From: Aptenodytes patagonicus
Taxonomy: Eukaryota; Chordata; Aves; Sphenisciformes; Spheniscidae
NCBI RefSeq assembly: GCF_965638725.1
Contig: NC_134970.1
Coordinates: 2,919,001 to 2,983,000, forward strand
Direction of reading: 5' to 3'
DNA length: 64,000 bases
Shown piece after piece: positions 46,722-64,000 of this stretch (its first letter is position 1; each line of letters begins with the position of its first letter). The position numbers and the translations under genes are program-made. The notes below the pieces were generated by a model. That model was not told the origin of the DNA, made no database searches, and saw only the letters and a program-made list of their open reading frames with translations.

Positions 46722-49700
46722 CGCTAGTGGGGAGCGCTAAGGGGACATCCAAACGCTTTTCTTGCAAGACTGAAGCGTACAGACAGGACAGCGGTGCGGC
46801 GTGGCTGGGGCAGCACGGTCAGGCAGAGAGCCACAACTTTTGGCGGGTGAGATCGTGTCACTTTTAACCTCATGTATTATTTCAGGATCGAGACCTGATG
46901 GCCCTTGCAGGACCCGCTCAGCCATCGCTGGCTCCGTGCTCTGAGCAAACCTGGGCTTGCGTGGCTGCAAGACATGGGATTTACGCTGGTGAAAGCAGAG
47001 GTTGGCCACACAAGGCCAGGCAGGCTATCAGCCCCAGGTCCGGTCCCTTCCCCGTGCCCTGGGACACACACACTAAACCTTTTACGTTACTCAGTCCAGC
47101 GGGTTAGACTCTTTCTCTAATGCTTTCCCACCTGCCTGTTCCTAGCCTGCTCCTGGGAGCTCTGGCCTCCCATTTTATGCTATCCTAATTTCTGGCTGAA
47201 GATAAGTCATGGGAAAAAACCAAACAAAACATTTGAGAAGCTTGGGAAAACGGCCTTCTATTTTTTTTTTTTTTCATCATGTGTAAGGGAGAGGAAAAAA
47301 TCCACTTATTTTGTCCTTAGTCTCCAAGATACAATGTAGTTTTGTTATTTAAAATCTGAACATAGATCTGGCAATGGGTTGGGCCAGGAAAGGCGTGTGC
47401 ATGTGTGTATGGAGAGGGTGAAATTAAATAGCTCTGCCTGTAAGTTTTATTGTTGTCCCGTAATACAGACCTTGCTTTACACATTATTTACTTACATTTC
47501 TTTAACTAGCTATCAGCTGGAGAGATGAAAGAATACAGCCTTTCCTGAGGGCACAGCCAAAACTCCATTTTCCACCAGAACTGGTAAAAAAGAAAATTGC
47601 AAGAAGAATGTCTGGAAGACAAAGCAACAGTTTCCTTTTGTCAAAACTCCCCATCTGCGAGGAGTGCCAGCTACTCCGCAAAGCGGTGGATGGGAGAACC
47701 CACAAAATGAAAAAAATGCTGGAGAGCCACAGACGTTCCCAGCATTTTCATTAGCGCTACTTTAAAAATCCAGCTTGGGAGCCGGCTGGCGCTCCAAAAG
47801 CTGGGGGAAGCCTGCCCGGGGCAGGCAGGGAGCGATGCCATCAGCAGCGGGAGCCCCGCTGCAGATTCCCTCCCCTTGCATGCAGGGAGGAGCGGGGCAC
47901 CGCTCTGCTCAGGGCTTTTATAAACTGGGGCATCCAAGGGATCTTGGTCCTCGTAAACCCAGCCAGACCCCGCGGTCCTCAGGGGGACCGTGACACTGTC
48001 CAGGAGATGGAGAAGGGGGATTTGGCTCCGGGCTCTAATCGCTGCCAACCTGCAGCTCCTTTTCTTTGCAGCTGGGAATGCTTTGGCGGGCGGCGTGCCG
48101 TGGGAGATCAGATGCTCGGGGCTCTGCCAGCCGACACGTGCAAGTGCAGCAGCAATGGGAGCTTATAAATCAAACCTTGCTCAGCAGGGCACCAAATATT
48201 TACACACACTATCGCCCTCCTGAATAGGAATCAAATATCCACTAAATGCAGTGGAACAAAAGGGGTTATCTTAAATTCGGGCTGTTAGTAGTGCACGGGG
48301 CTAATAAGTAATAGTGTCTCCTTTAGGGAGGATTTGTAGGAGGAAAGGCAAAGGCTACGAAAGAATCAACAGCAGCTAACAGGCCCTTTGTCTTTGCTAT
48401 CTGATCCTGGGTAAAGCAGTCCTGTCTACGCGGTCACTGCTAGGTCTTTTCCTCAACGTTTCTCCCCAGCAGTTTCCGTAGGTGACCTTGACCTTCAGCA
48501 GGAATACCTCTCTTATGGGGGGAAAGCTGAGACCACACCGATCTGGTGGTCTGGTATGGCCTGCCTCCGTCCTCCCAGTGTGAAAGCGGGACGGCTCAGC
48601 TGGGCACCCTATGCCCCAGCAAGCTTTATGCCCAAGGCAATCTCAGTGCATGGGTATGGTAACACCAAGCAAGAAAACTGCACAAAGACAGGTCAAACGT
48701 GTCCTGAATGGGCTTCCCAAGAGCGGGTAGAGGGTGTTCCTGCTTCCCCTGGTCCAATCTGTGCTCACACAGCACAGGGGGAGGGTCTGCTCCCCCAGGC
48801 ACGTCAGCACTCTTTGCCCCATGTACCTGAAGGTGCTGCCGCAGGAGCACAGGAGACGCTGCGTCCGTTAGCTGGCCTGCCTGCCGAGCTGCTAATTCCT
48901 GACGGGAGCTGGCTGCCCTGGGAAGTGCAAGTCTGCACCACAGATCCCTGCCATGCCAAGGAAATTCCTGTATAAAATGCCTTTGTGAAAGAAAAGATGA
49001 CAGTGTGAGAGTTCAGACTTACTCCAGCCAACACCTCCCTTTGTGAACCACCCTACTGAAAAGCCCCATGCAGCAGGAGCCGGGTGTAGGAAACCAGGCA
49101 AAACACTACCCTGACATCAGGGTGAAATGCGTCACTGGTGGCTGATGGCTATTCATACTCTTCCCTATCAAATGGAAACAATTAATGAACTATTCAGCCT
49201 GCTGTATGCTGGACATACCGAGAAGGGAACTGAGCAGGGATGGGCAAACCTCAAACAATGCAGACGTCTGGATGCTTGTCTAGGACAAACCCGAATGAAC
49301 AGCTTTGGTCTGATGGGGGAAGCTCAGAGGGCGCATTGCATCGAGCACTGGCACAGGGAGGAGTCGCCCCAGCAGCTTTGGGGAGCTCCAGGGTCTCCTC
49401 GTTTATCCTCACGCTTTGCATTTTCTGAGGATCACAGAAGAAACGCTGCACAGCAAAGCAGAAAACAGAGCTCTCACTCCTGGCTCAATGGGGAAACAGC
49501 GGCATGGAGAGTTACCGTCCCCTGAGCAATGCCTCCCAGGCTGGGAGCGTGACGGGTTAAGACATCAGCATGTCCTGCCGGTCCCAGTGCCAGGTGACAG
49601 TCCCAGCGCTTGCCAAGTCCAGAGTCTCCTGGCCACAGCCATGGGCTGGAGGACCGGTGGGCGAGGACTAGTCATCCGGGACAGACAAGAAAAGGATGTG

Positions 49701-51193
49701 AATATTATACAGTAGAGAGACTTCTTGCAACGCTCACACACTTGAAGACGTTTCAGGCTGTTTGCAGGCTGCGGGGGAGAGCTGCAGCAGGGCCTCTTTG
49801 CTCAGGATGGATTTGGCACGTTCCTGAAGTGTACAGAGGGGAAAACGCACCAGGAGCAGTCCTCAGCCAGCAAAGCACGCTCAGATCTAAGCACGCACCT
49901 CAGTTCCACGGCATCGATCTGAGTCAGGGCTGGTATGATCTGGCGTTGGCTACAAATGTAGAGGCCAGGCGATGAGGTTTGAGGGATGATTTGCTTCTCT
50001 CCAGGTCTATTTCTGGTCCCCGCAGCTGAGCTGTGGGAGGTTTGGCACCTCTCCCCCTTCCTCTGGGTAGAACCGCACTGAGGTGGGTGTGTGCAACACT
50101 TTGGTACGGAGAGGCTGCACAGCTCGGGCTCTGCCACGTCGTGTGGGGCTCAGCAATGGGATGGGGGAAGATGCGCTCCCGAGACGCTGGCTGGGAACTG
50201 TGTCCTGCCCCTTGTGACGATGGCAGAGAGGGTCGTGGGCTGGGGGGGTGCAGCAGGCTCGGCGATGAGAAAGGGGCCGCTCCATCGGTGCCTGGGAAAG
50301 GCTGGCTGAAGGGCTCGGCGCAGCCACGGGAGGCAGCACGGAGCCGATGCTAGTTTGGCCCCGCTTCTGCACAGCTCTACCAGCAGGTACCTGCACCCCG
50401 GGTGGGCTAAGCCAGCCCTTGCTCTCAGCTCAGGACATCCCTGGGGAGCAGCCAGCTGACCGAATTTGGAAATGCAATGGTGGCAAGGAGGGGGAGATGC
50501 TGGGGGAAGCAATGGGAAGCCCCCTCCACCCAGCTGCTCCATCCTTGTCAGGATTCAGGTACCAAAGATGGGGAGACAAAAAGGGGTTATGTAGGCAGAG
50601 GCAAGGGCAAATAAGGGAGGGCTGCCCTGGTTTTTGTGCTTCAGGTGCAGTCTCTCCAGTGCCAGGCTGGTTCATGCCCCCGACTCATAACGGACCTGCA
50701 AAGTGTCTCCCCAAGAAACAGGGGGTGCAGAGCAGGTTGTCTGAGTAAAGGTACGTTTTCAGAAATGCCTGCCTGGGCCAAACGCTACGATCCACAGCCC
50801 AGCTTTGGAGATACCACTCCCTGCTCACAAAACCTCCCCGTGCCTGGCTCACCCCCTGAGGGCAGCGAGCGGCTCCCTGGGACAGCACACGATCCTCCAC
50901 TCTGGGCAATGCCCAGGGCAGCTCCTCACTAGAGCACCGGCACAGAGGGTGGCAGCTCACGTCTGATGGGGGCAACATGAAAATAAGAGGGGAAAAAGGC
51001 CACAGGTCCATCAACAGCAGCTGCTAGGGGCTGTGGTTGTGGGGACAGGCAGGGGAGAGCCTGCGGCCAAGGGTGCTTCAGCATCGTCCTGCTCGAGTCA
51101 GTAATTCTGCGGTGGGTCAGGTGGGAGCGTGTTGCCGTCTCCTTTCTCAGTGCTTTGATCTCCATGGTGACAAGGGGAACACGAGATCCAAGT
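46722..51193 (-). other. CDK18: Downstream of CDK18: possible long 3' UTR, no coding exon recognised
   Basis: About 4.5 kb, GC-rich except for an AT-rich part near 47200-47500 that contains a minus-strand AATAAA (plus TTTATT at 47446-47451). I see no minus-strand AATAAA between the CDK18 stop at 51194 and 47451, so the first available signal is about 3.7 kb downstream. This supports either a long CDK18 3' UTR or a variant signal closer to the stop. Confidence 0.4.
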
Positions 51194-58070
<6,877 letters not shown>

Positions 58071-61000
58071 CTGAGGACAAAGAGAAAGGCGAGTGAGCTG
58101 CTGGAGTGGTAGCAGAAGTGCCAAGGCCCAAGGCACCTGCTTTGGAGAAAAGGGAGTGAGAGCAGGGCAGGGAGGTCCAGAGATGCTCTGGGGCCATGGG
58201 AAAGTCTTCTTCCTTCTCTATATCCAGCAGGCAGAGGGAATACCTGCTTTTTGCTCCAGACTCCTGGTGCATCGCCACCCACACAGCTCTGCTCAGCAGC
58301 ACCCCCAAAGCGCCCTCATGCAGCCCCCTGCAATGAAGGTGTCTTTTGACAGACAGGGAGGGGGATGCAGAGGGGGGAACTGCTTCACACCCAAGGCCAC
58401 CCAGATCTCCCACGTCCCAATCCAGTGCTCAATCCGCCAGGCAGCACTGCCAAGCAGCTCACCCCTCTGCAGCAGCACCATGGGGTTTTGCACGGGTGAG
58501 TATTCATCTTAACCACCCAGCCTTATCTTCACTAACGTCACATTAGACAAAACACGATTTGCACTTTAGGAGCACCTAGGCGCCTGACCGTGGCTCTGGA
58601 TCCCTCTGCGCTAGGTCTGTACAAAAGCAAAACAGAAAGACAGCCCTGCCTCTGGGGAGCTTACAAGCACATGTACCTAATCTGCCTCAGGAACCTCCAA
58701 AACTAACAGACACCAGGGTACTTTCCTCCAAGGATGTGACCGTTTCTCAGAAGGTGTTTGGGATTAAAGGCTGAAGAGTCACTTATTGAGAAACAAAACA
58801 CTCCAGGCTTTCCTGCCCCAACCAGATGCACTTAGCCAGACACACAGTCCTGAGAAGCACAAAAGCTCTCTTGAAAACCAAAGCAGCTCAGAAAAATAAC
58901 TCTTCTCTTGGGACTCCAGGTGTGAAGCCTCACCCAGCCCAAGAAACCCTGAAAGGAGTAAGAAATCAGAACAAAATAAGCCATTGAGCTCCCTCTGGTC
59001 TCCAGTTTGAGGCTTGCACTTAAACCTCCTCACTCTGTAATTAACAGCTGGTTGGCAGGAATATTCTGGCACGCATAGACCCAGACAGCGGCACAGCAAA
59101 ACACTGATGAGTTCAACACAGGTCGCCTGGACCCCAGCGAAGGGGATTCCCCCAATTCACACGGATGCTCTTTCCAAGGGGCCGTTCAGAAGGAGGCAGC
59201 GCTAACTGGGTGAGCTGGGATGGAGGAGAACCACCTCGCCAAGGGAGGGATGCATCTCCCTCTGAAAAGGTGTGGGGCCAAGCAGGGACGACCGTTTTGT
59301 CCCCTTCCCAGTGGCCATAGAGCTCTCTCCCTTCTCGTCTGAACTTTGCAGCTACTCTCCAAGTTAGCAAGGTCTCCAGGGTCCAAGGATCCTGCCATAA
59401 AGCATCGGTGTCCTCCATGCATCCAGGCACCCTGCAGTTATTTCCCCAGAACAAGGAGGAACATTGCAGGAGGGAAACTCCCCAGGGAGGACCTGTGCTG
59501 TCCCAGGCTGAGCCACTGAGCCCTGCCCCTTGCCAAGCCCCTTCCCTGAGCTGCACAGAGACAATCCCCTGCTATGCCCAATGCAGATTTCAGCTCACTG
59601 ATCCCAGTGTGCTCAGGCAGCCAGCAATGATCTCATTGCTGAAGACTGGAGAGGGAGGGCTGGCTTTCACGGGGTGGTGAGCAGGGCTGGGACCTGGCTG
59701 CAGTTTGCTCATCTGACGGATGAGAGGTGGCAGGCAAGTGACCTGGGAAAAGATGCGGTTTCGTGCCATGGTCACTGGGGGACCATGGACCTGCGAGCTA
59801 AGGGATGCAAGGTGTCCTTGATAGACAGCCCGCACCTAAGGGATGGGTTCAGCCCATGCCACTGGGCCCAGGAGCATCTGAAACACTGCCAGGAGTTTTT
59901 GGGTGGACAGGCAAGAACAAGGCACAGAGTCACCCCTTCTCCCAGGACCGCTGCGGGACTCTGGTCCCTGTCCCTTTCTGGCCATCTGTCTGTGCAGGAA
60001 CAGTTAGGCAACTTACCCTGAATTAACCACAGGTATAAAATTAACACGGATCAATTAAATTGAATCAAATCTCTTTAACTTGCTCACTTCCTAAGCAAAT
60101 TATCTGAAAAAAAACCAAAGGCCATTTAAAATCTGACAGGATGGAGTTCAACTAATCCACTTTAAATGATAGTCTGGGTGAATTTGTGCTGGTTCCCATA
60201 GGTAAACAAGCCCAAAGACTTGGTAAAAGATGCAGCCTGTCCCCAAAATGTGCAAACCAGCAGCACTGCCACTCTGAACCAGCAGCCCATCAGGTAGGTT
60301 AGTGCCAATCTCTCCTCATCTACAAGAGCATCAGACGAAGCCAGAGGTAAGATGACAACCTGGGCATTCTAGCGCATGCAAAGGGGAATGGGATACGCAA
60401 AAGATGTGAACTACCACATGATGGGAAAAGCATGTAAAAATACACAGACGACTTGCAGAGATGAGGGGGAAGGTGTTTTGGCTGCCCTGGGGCCAGAGAG
60501 GGCAGGTGAGATTTGCCAGCCCAGTCCATCCTGCACCACTGCGAGGTGCCCACAGCACCCGGGGATACCCAGTCCTGCAGAGATGCTCTCGCAGGGCTGG
60601 GGTTGCCCCCGGGCTTGGAGGACCTTGCCGGGTGCTCGTGGGAGAAGAAGTGAAGCTGTGGGCATGCAAACCTGAGGGCCTGTTTGATTCTGCTTGGCAT
60701 TTCATGTAGATGACAGCGAGCCCTGACACTCTGCAAATAATAAGGCTGCATGGGATATCAAAGCAAATTAAAGTGAGACCGCAGACACGGCGGCTGCCTT
60801 TGACGAGCCTCCCACCTTTTTTTATAAATATATTTAAACATTGCCTCTGCCCAAACAAGCTTTGATCTCCCAAGGAAGGGGGCCAGAACCCTTCACTGCT
60901 TGCCTGACTTACAACTTTTAATTACTTTGCTAAGTGTGAACTCTCTTCTCAAAGCTCTGTTATACTCATGAGGCAGGGCTGCACTCAGGTCTTGGATTAT

Positions 61001-62304
61001 TCATCCTCCTTCCTCCACCTCATCATCACTTCTTGCACCCCAAAGGCCAGATCTGGCTCTGATTTATGCCACTGCAAACTGGGAGTTATGCAGGCTTTGC
61101 AGCCTGAACACCGAGACCTTATTTGGCCTCGCAGGACAGACCAGGCTGTAGCTGTTGTGGGGCAAAGCCTTGGCGTAGATAGGAGCTGTTGCTGAATGCC
61201 ACCAGCTCTTATCAAAGCAAATGGGAGACACCAAGACCTGATACCTCTGAAAATCTGGAGTATGGAGAGAAATGTGTGACTGGGGAAGCCCAGGAGGAAA
61301 GGAAGGAGCCTCCTTGCCTTCAGCCTTAATGTGAGGCTGGAGCAGCCATGGAGAAGGTTCCCCATCTCTGAGGATGTGGAGACGGTGCTAGCCTTTGTCA
61401 AGGATAGCAGATATTGCACAGAGCCCAGCCTGGGCTCTCCTTCGCCCAGGGGCTTTCTTCCACCTCTGCCTCTGCAGCTGAGCAGACGCTGCGGCCGAGG
61501 AAAGGCTGTGCTGCCCACGGGAGGGATGCATGGCAGGGCGGAGGGGCATCAGACGCCCCAATTCAGGCTGTGAGTGAATTAGGCACCCCCTTTCCCTCTC
61601 TGCATTGTCAGACTCCATCAAGGTGACATTGCCCGTGACGGGATGTGTCCAGGCTGGAAAGCTGTTTGCTTTTCCATTTGCCAGCTCTGCTTCTCTCAGG
61701 CCTCGTTTTATCAGCCTCTGTGGGTGAGGTCATGAGAATTACGGGATGGAGAGGACAGAACTGGGGATTTCCCAGGGCACCACCAACAGACGAGGCAGAT
61801 TTCTACCCATGAGAAGGCCTTGCCTTGTCCTGTTGCCAGAGGCAGAGCAGCTCTACATGTGCTTTTGGAGCATCTAATGAAAAGGTTCTTCTGGCCTCTG
61901 CATCACCCTCCTCCCAGGACAGGTGGAACCACTCACAGCCACCGAAGTGTAGGATTTGCAGACTGCCGTGACCTGTGAATGCTGATAACCTGTGATTTCT
62001 GATGCTGGAGGGAAAATAAAAACTGCAAGCAATTCCCTGAGGAGCTGTGTGAGGTGATGAAAGAAAAAATGATGTGCTGATCTCTGCTGTGATTAGCACT
62101 CTTTTCTGGAGCGAGTGATCACAGTGCATGAACTGTCACGGGTCATCTGCTCACCAGGAGAGAAGAGATCTCTGCAGGCAAGCCTGCCTGCCATGCAGAC
62201 GGCAGAGACAGCCCCAGGGGCACGTTCAGAGATCCTGAGCAAGGAAGGTGAAACCTGAAGCAAAGCTTTTCCCTGTTTCATGGGGAAAAGAAGCAGCACA
62301 AGAG

Positions 62305-62425
62305 TGACTGCTACAGGTCTAATCTCAGCTCTGCTACCAGCTTTCTGCACTACTTTAGCAAAGTCATTTTGTCTCTTTGCACCTTGATTTCTCCATCTGT
62401 AAAACACAGGAGACCAACACCTCAG
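62305..62425 (+). mobile_element. Degraded MIR-like SINE, forward orientation
   Basis: The order TCTAATCTCAGCTCTGCTAC, TTAGCAAAGTCATTTTGTCT, CTTTGCACCTTGATTTCTCC, then ATCTGTAAAA follows the MIR consensus closely over about 110 bp. This is the clearest MIR-like copy in the window. Confidence 0.6.
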
Positions 62426-63328
62426 AGAGAACTGCTGCTTCCCTAAAGTCAGAGCCCTCTCCAGACCAGGCAGCTCCCACAAGGCAGCTCCTCACCACCA
62501 AACCCTGCAGAAGAGCAACTTGCACATAAACATCCTTCTCAACCCCTCCAGCACCACCAAAACGATCCTGTCCCCCTACACATCTGAAGCATCACATTCC
62601 CACACCATGCCTCCTCACCTCAGGGTGCCGGGGCTCGTGCCTCCGCCAGCTCTGCCCCCCAGCACTGGTGCCTCCACCTTCCCCCTGCCGAGCCCCCACC
62701 AAGTCCTCTGGGCACAGGGCTGTGGGCAAAGAGCTCCCAGCCACGAGGGGTTTATTAAATGGCCGGAGAGATGCCTCAGACAAATGTGGTTGTCAGGGCT
62801 CTTCATAAACAACAGCCGCAGCCTGCAGGAGACGGAGATTAAGGGCACTGTGGAGGTGACTTCTCGGGGTTGTTTACAATCCCCAAGGGAAACTTAATCA
62901 AGAGATCTCGGGCAGGAGGGAGCGGGCTCGGGGTGGGGGGTACGGCAGGGGCAGCGCGTTTTGCCTGTCTTGCGTGGGAGAGGGCTTGGGTGCAAACTGG
63001 GAACCATGCACCAGGGAGCAGGGGGCACCAGGGGGGAAAGCTGTGGCAGGGGGCCAGCACGTGCTGCATCCAGGCAGGGAGGGACGTACCGACCGGTGGG
63101 GGCTGGCACCGGGGTGTCCCATAGCGGCACATGAGGAGCCGTACCCCACGGGGTGAAGCTTGGCAGACCCCGAGCCCCTGATGCATTCCCGAGTCCAGGC
63201 AGGAGCATCTCCTAATCATACCATGTCACAGTCTAGTACTGGTCCAGCCGCTACCCATGGGGTCGGGAACACCCTTGGTCCTGGTCCCAGGCTCAGTCTG
63301 CTCTGACTTTGCTCTTATTCTTTCCTGG

Positions 63329-63333
63329 CTACC
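63329..63333 (+). repeat. 5-bp target-site duplication, left copy
   Basis: CTACC immediately before the LTR; an identical CTACC follows it at 63922-63926. Confidence 0.85.
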
Positions 63334-63921
63334 TGTCCTGGTTTCGGCTGGGCTAGAGTTAATTTTCTTCCTAGTAGCTGGTACAGTGCTGTGTTTTGGA
63401 TTTAGTATGAGAATAATGTAGATAACACACCGATGTTTTAGTTGTTGCTAAGCAGTGCTTACACTAGTCAAGGACCTTTCAGCTTCCCATGCTCTACCGA
63501 CTGAGCAGGCTGGAGGTGCACAAGAAGCTGGGAGGGGGCACAGCCAGGACACTGACCCAAACTGGCCAGAGGGACCTTCCATACCATGGGACGTCATGCT
63601 CAGTACATAAACTGGGAGAGGGGGTAAAGCTGGCCTGGGGGGAGGCACTGCTCGGGGACTGGCTGGGCATCGGTCGGCAGCTGGTGAGCAATTGCATTGT
63701 GCATCACTTGCTTTGTGTATTTATTATTATTATTATTATTGTTGTTGTTACTACTACTACTATTTTACTTTATTTTATTTCAATTATTAAACTGTTCTTA
63801 TCTCAACCCATGAGTTTTCTCACTTTTACTCTTCCAATTCTCTCCCCCATCCCACCGGGTGGGGGGGAGTGAGTGAGCGGCTGCGTGGTGCTCAGTTGCC
63901 GGCTGAGGTTAAACCACGACA
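63334..63921 (+). mobile_element. Solo LTR of an avian endogenous retrovirus
   Basis: 588 bp that starts TGTCCTGGTTTCGG and ends CCACGACA, giving the TG...CA termini of an LTR. It is flanked by perfect CTACC duplications. It has a TATA-like site (GTACATAAA near 63603), an ATTAAA signal at 63786-63791, and trinucleotide microsatellites in its middle. No internal retroviral genes are present, so it is a recombination product of two LTRs. The sequence resembles an LTR family I remember from neoavian genomes. A 5-bp duplication would suit an ERVL-type element, but I cannot name the family with certainty. It is antisense to CDK18. Confidence 0.88.
63719..63763 (+). repeat. Compound trinucleotide microsatellite inside the LTR
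   Basis: TTA repeats, then GTT repeats, then ACT repeats, about 45 bp. It is probably a variable part of the LTR. Confidence 0.9.
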
Positions 63922-63926
63922 CTACC
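63922..63926 (+). repeat. 5-bp target-site duplication, right copy
   Basis: CTACC directly after the LTR terminus, identical to 63329-63333. Confidence 0.85.
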
Positions 63927-64000
63927 TCAGGAGCAAGACCAAAAGCAGGGGGGGATAGGCAGATGCTGCATGCACTGGTTTGCCATTCAAGGGCAAAGGA

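Larger units (their letters stand above)
58071..63333 (-). other. CDK18: Probable CDK18 intron upstream of the first recognised exon
   Basis: The missing CDK18 N-terminal exon should encode a basic/serine-rich start of about 42 residues. I searched both by eye and through open frames and did not find it, so it is probably beyond 64000. The interval contains a MIR-like relic at 62305-62425 and an A/T-rich patch near 60050-60170. No other gene was recognised. Confidence 0.55.

Overview
The window is nuclear DNA from a vertebrate, most likely a bird. It holds parts of three spliced protein-coding genes that I recognise from their encoded proteins: ELK4 on the plus strand, and MFSD4A and CDK18 on the minus strand. 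This is the CDK18-MFSD4A-ELK4 neighbourhood of human 1q32, read in the opposite orientation. A bird is suggested by the short introns and high GC of the right half, the very low repeat content, and a solo LTR at the right edge that resembles a family I know from neoavian genomes. The species assignment is inference.

Layout. 1-5830: probable ELK4 intron 1. 5840-10918: four ELK4 coding exons (448 aa), followed by an AT-rich stretch of about 8.8 kb that I read as the ELK4 3' UTR, ending near 19.7 kb. 19.7-21.2 kb: a short gap between convergent genes, with an unusual cluster of ACGT-type sites. 21241-41546: all ten coding exons of MFSD4A (510 aa) on the minus strand, starting in a GC-rich CpG island at about 41.0-42.0 kb. 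42-46.2 kb: intergenic sequence with several degraded MIR-like SINEs. 46.2-51.2 kb: no recognised gene, but 46236-46650 looks like the 3' end of a minus-strand transcript. That is either a very long CDK18 3' UTR or an unrecognised transcript. 51194-58070: fourteen coding exons of CDK18, complete except for the N-terminal exon of about 42 codons, which I could not find. 58.1-64 kb: probable CDK18 intron, with one MIR-like relic and a solo LTR flanked by perfect 5-bp target-site duplications.

Every exon junction of the three genes was checked by hand. Reading frame is kept across all 25 introns between coding exons. All donors are GT except one GC donor in CDK18, and all acceptors are AG. The genes are functionally distinct: ELK4 is an ETS transcription factor and SRF partner, MFSD4A an orphan 12-helix transporter, and CDK18 a PCTAIRE kinase. 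I see no operon-like or pathway logic, only conserved synteny. I found no tRNA, rRNA, CRISPR array, intact transposon or novel multi-gene system. The most interesting items are the GC-AG intron, the unassigned transcript end near 46.25 kb, the ACGT-rich composite site, a GGGGCC run just upstream of the MFSD4A start, three Pumilio-type motifs in the ELK4 3' UTR, and the solo LTR.
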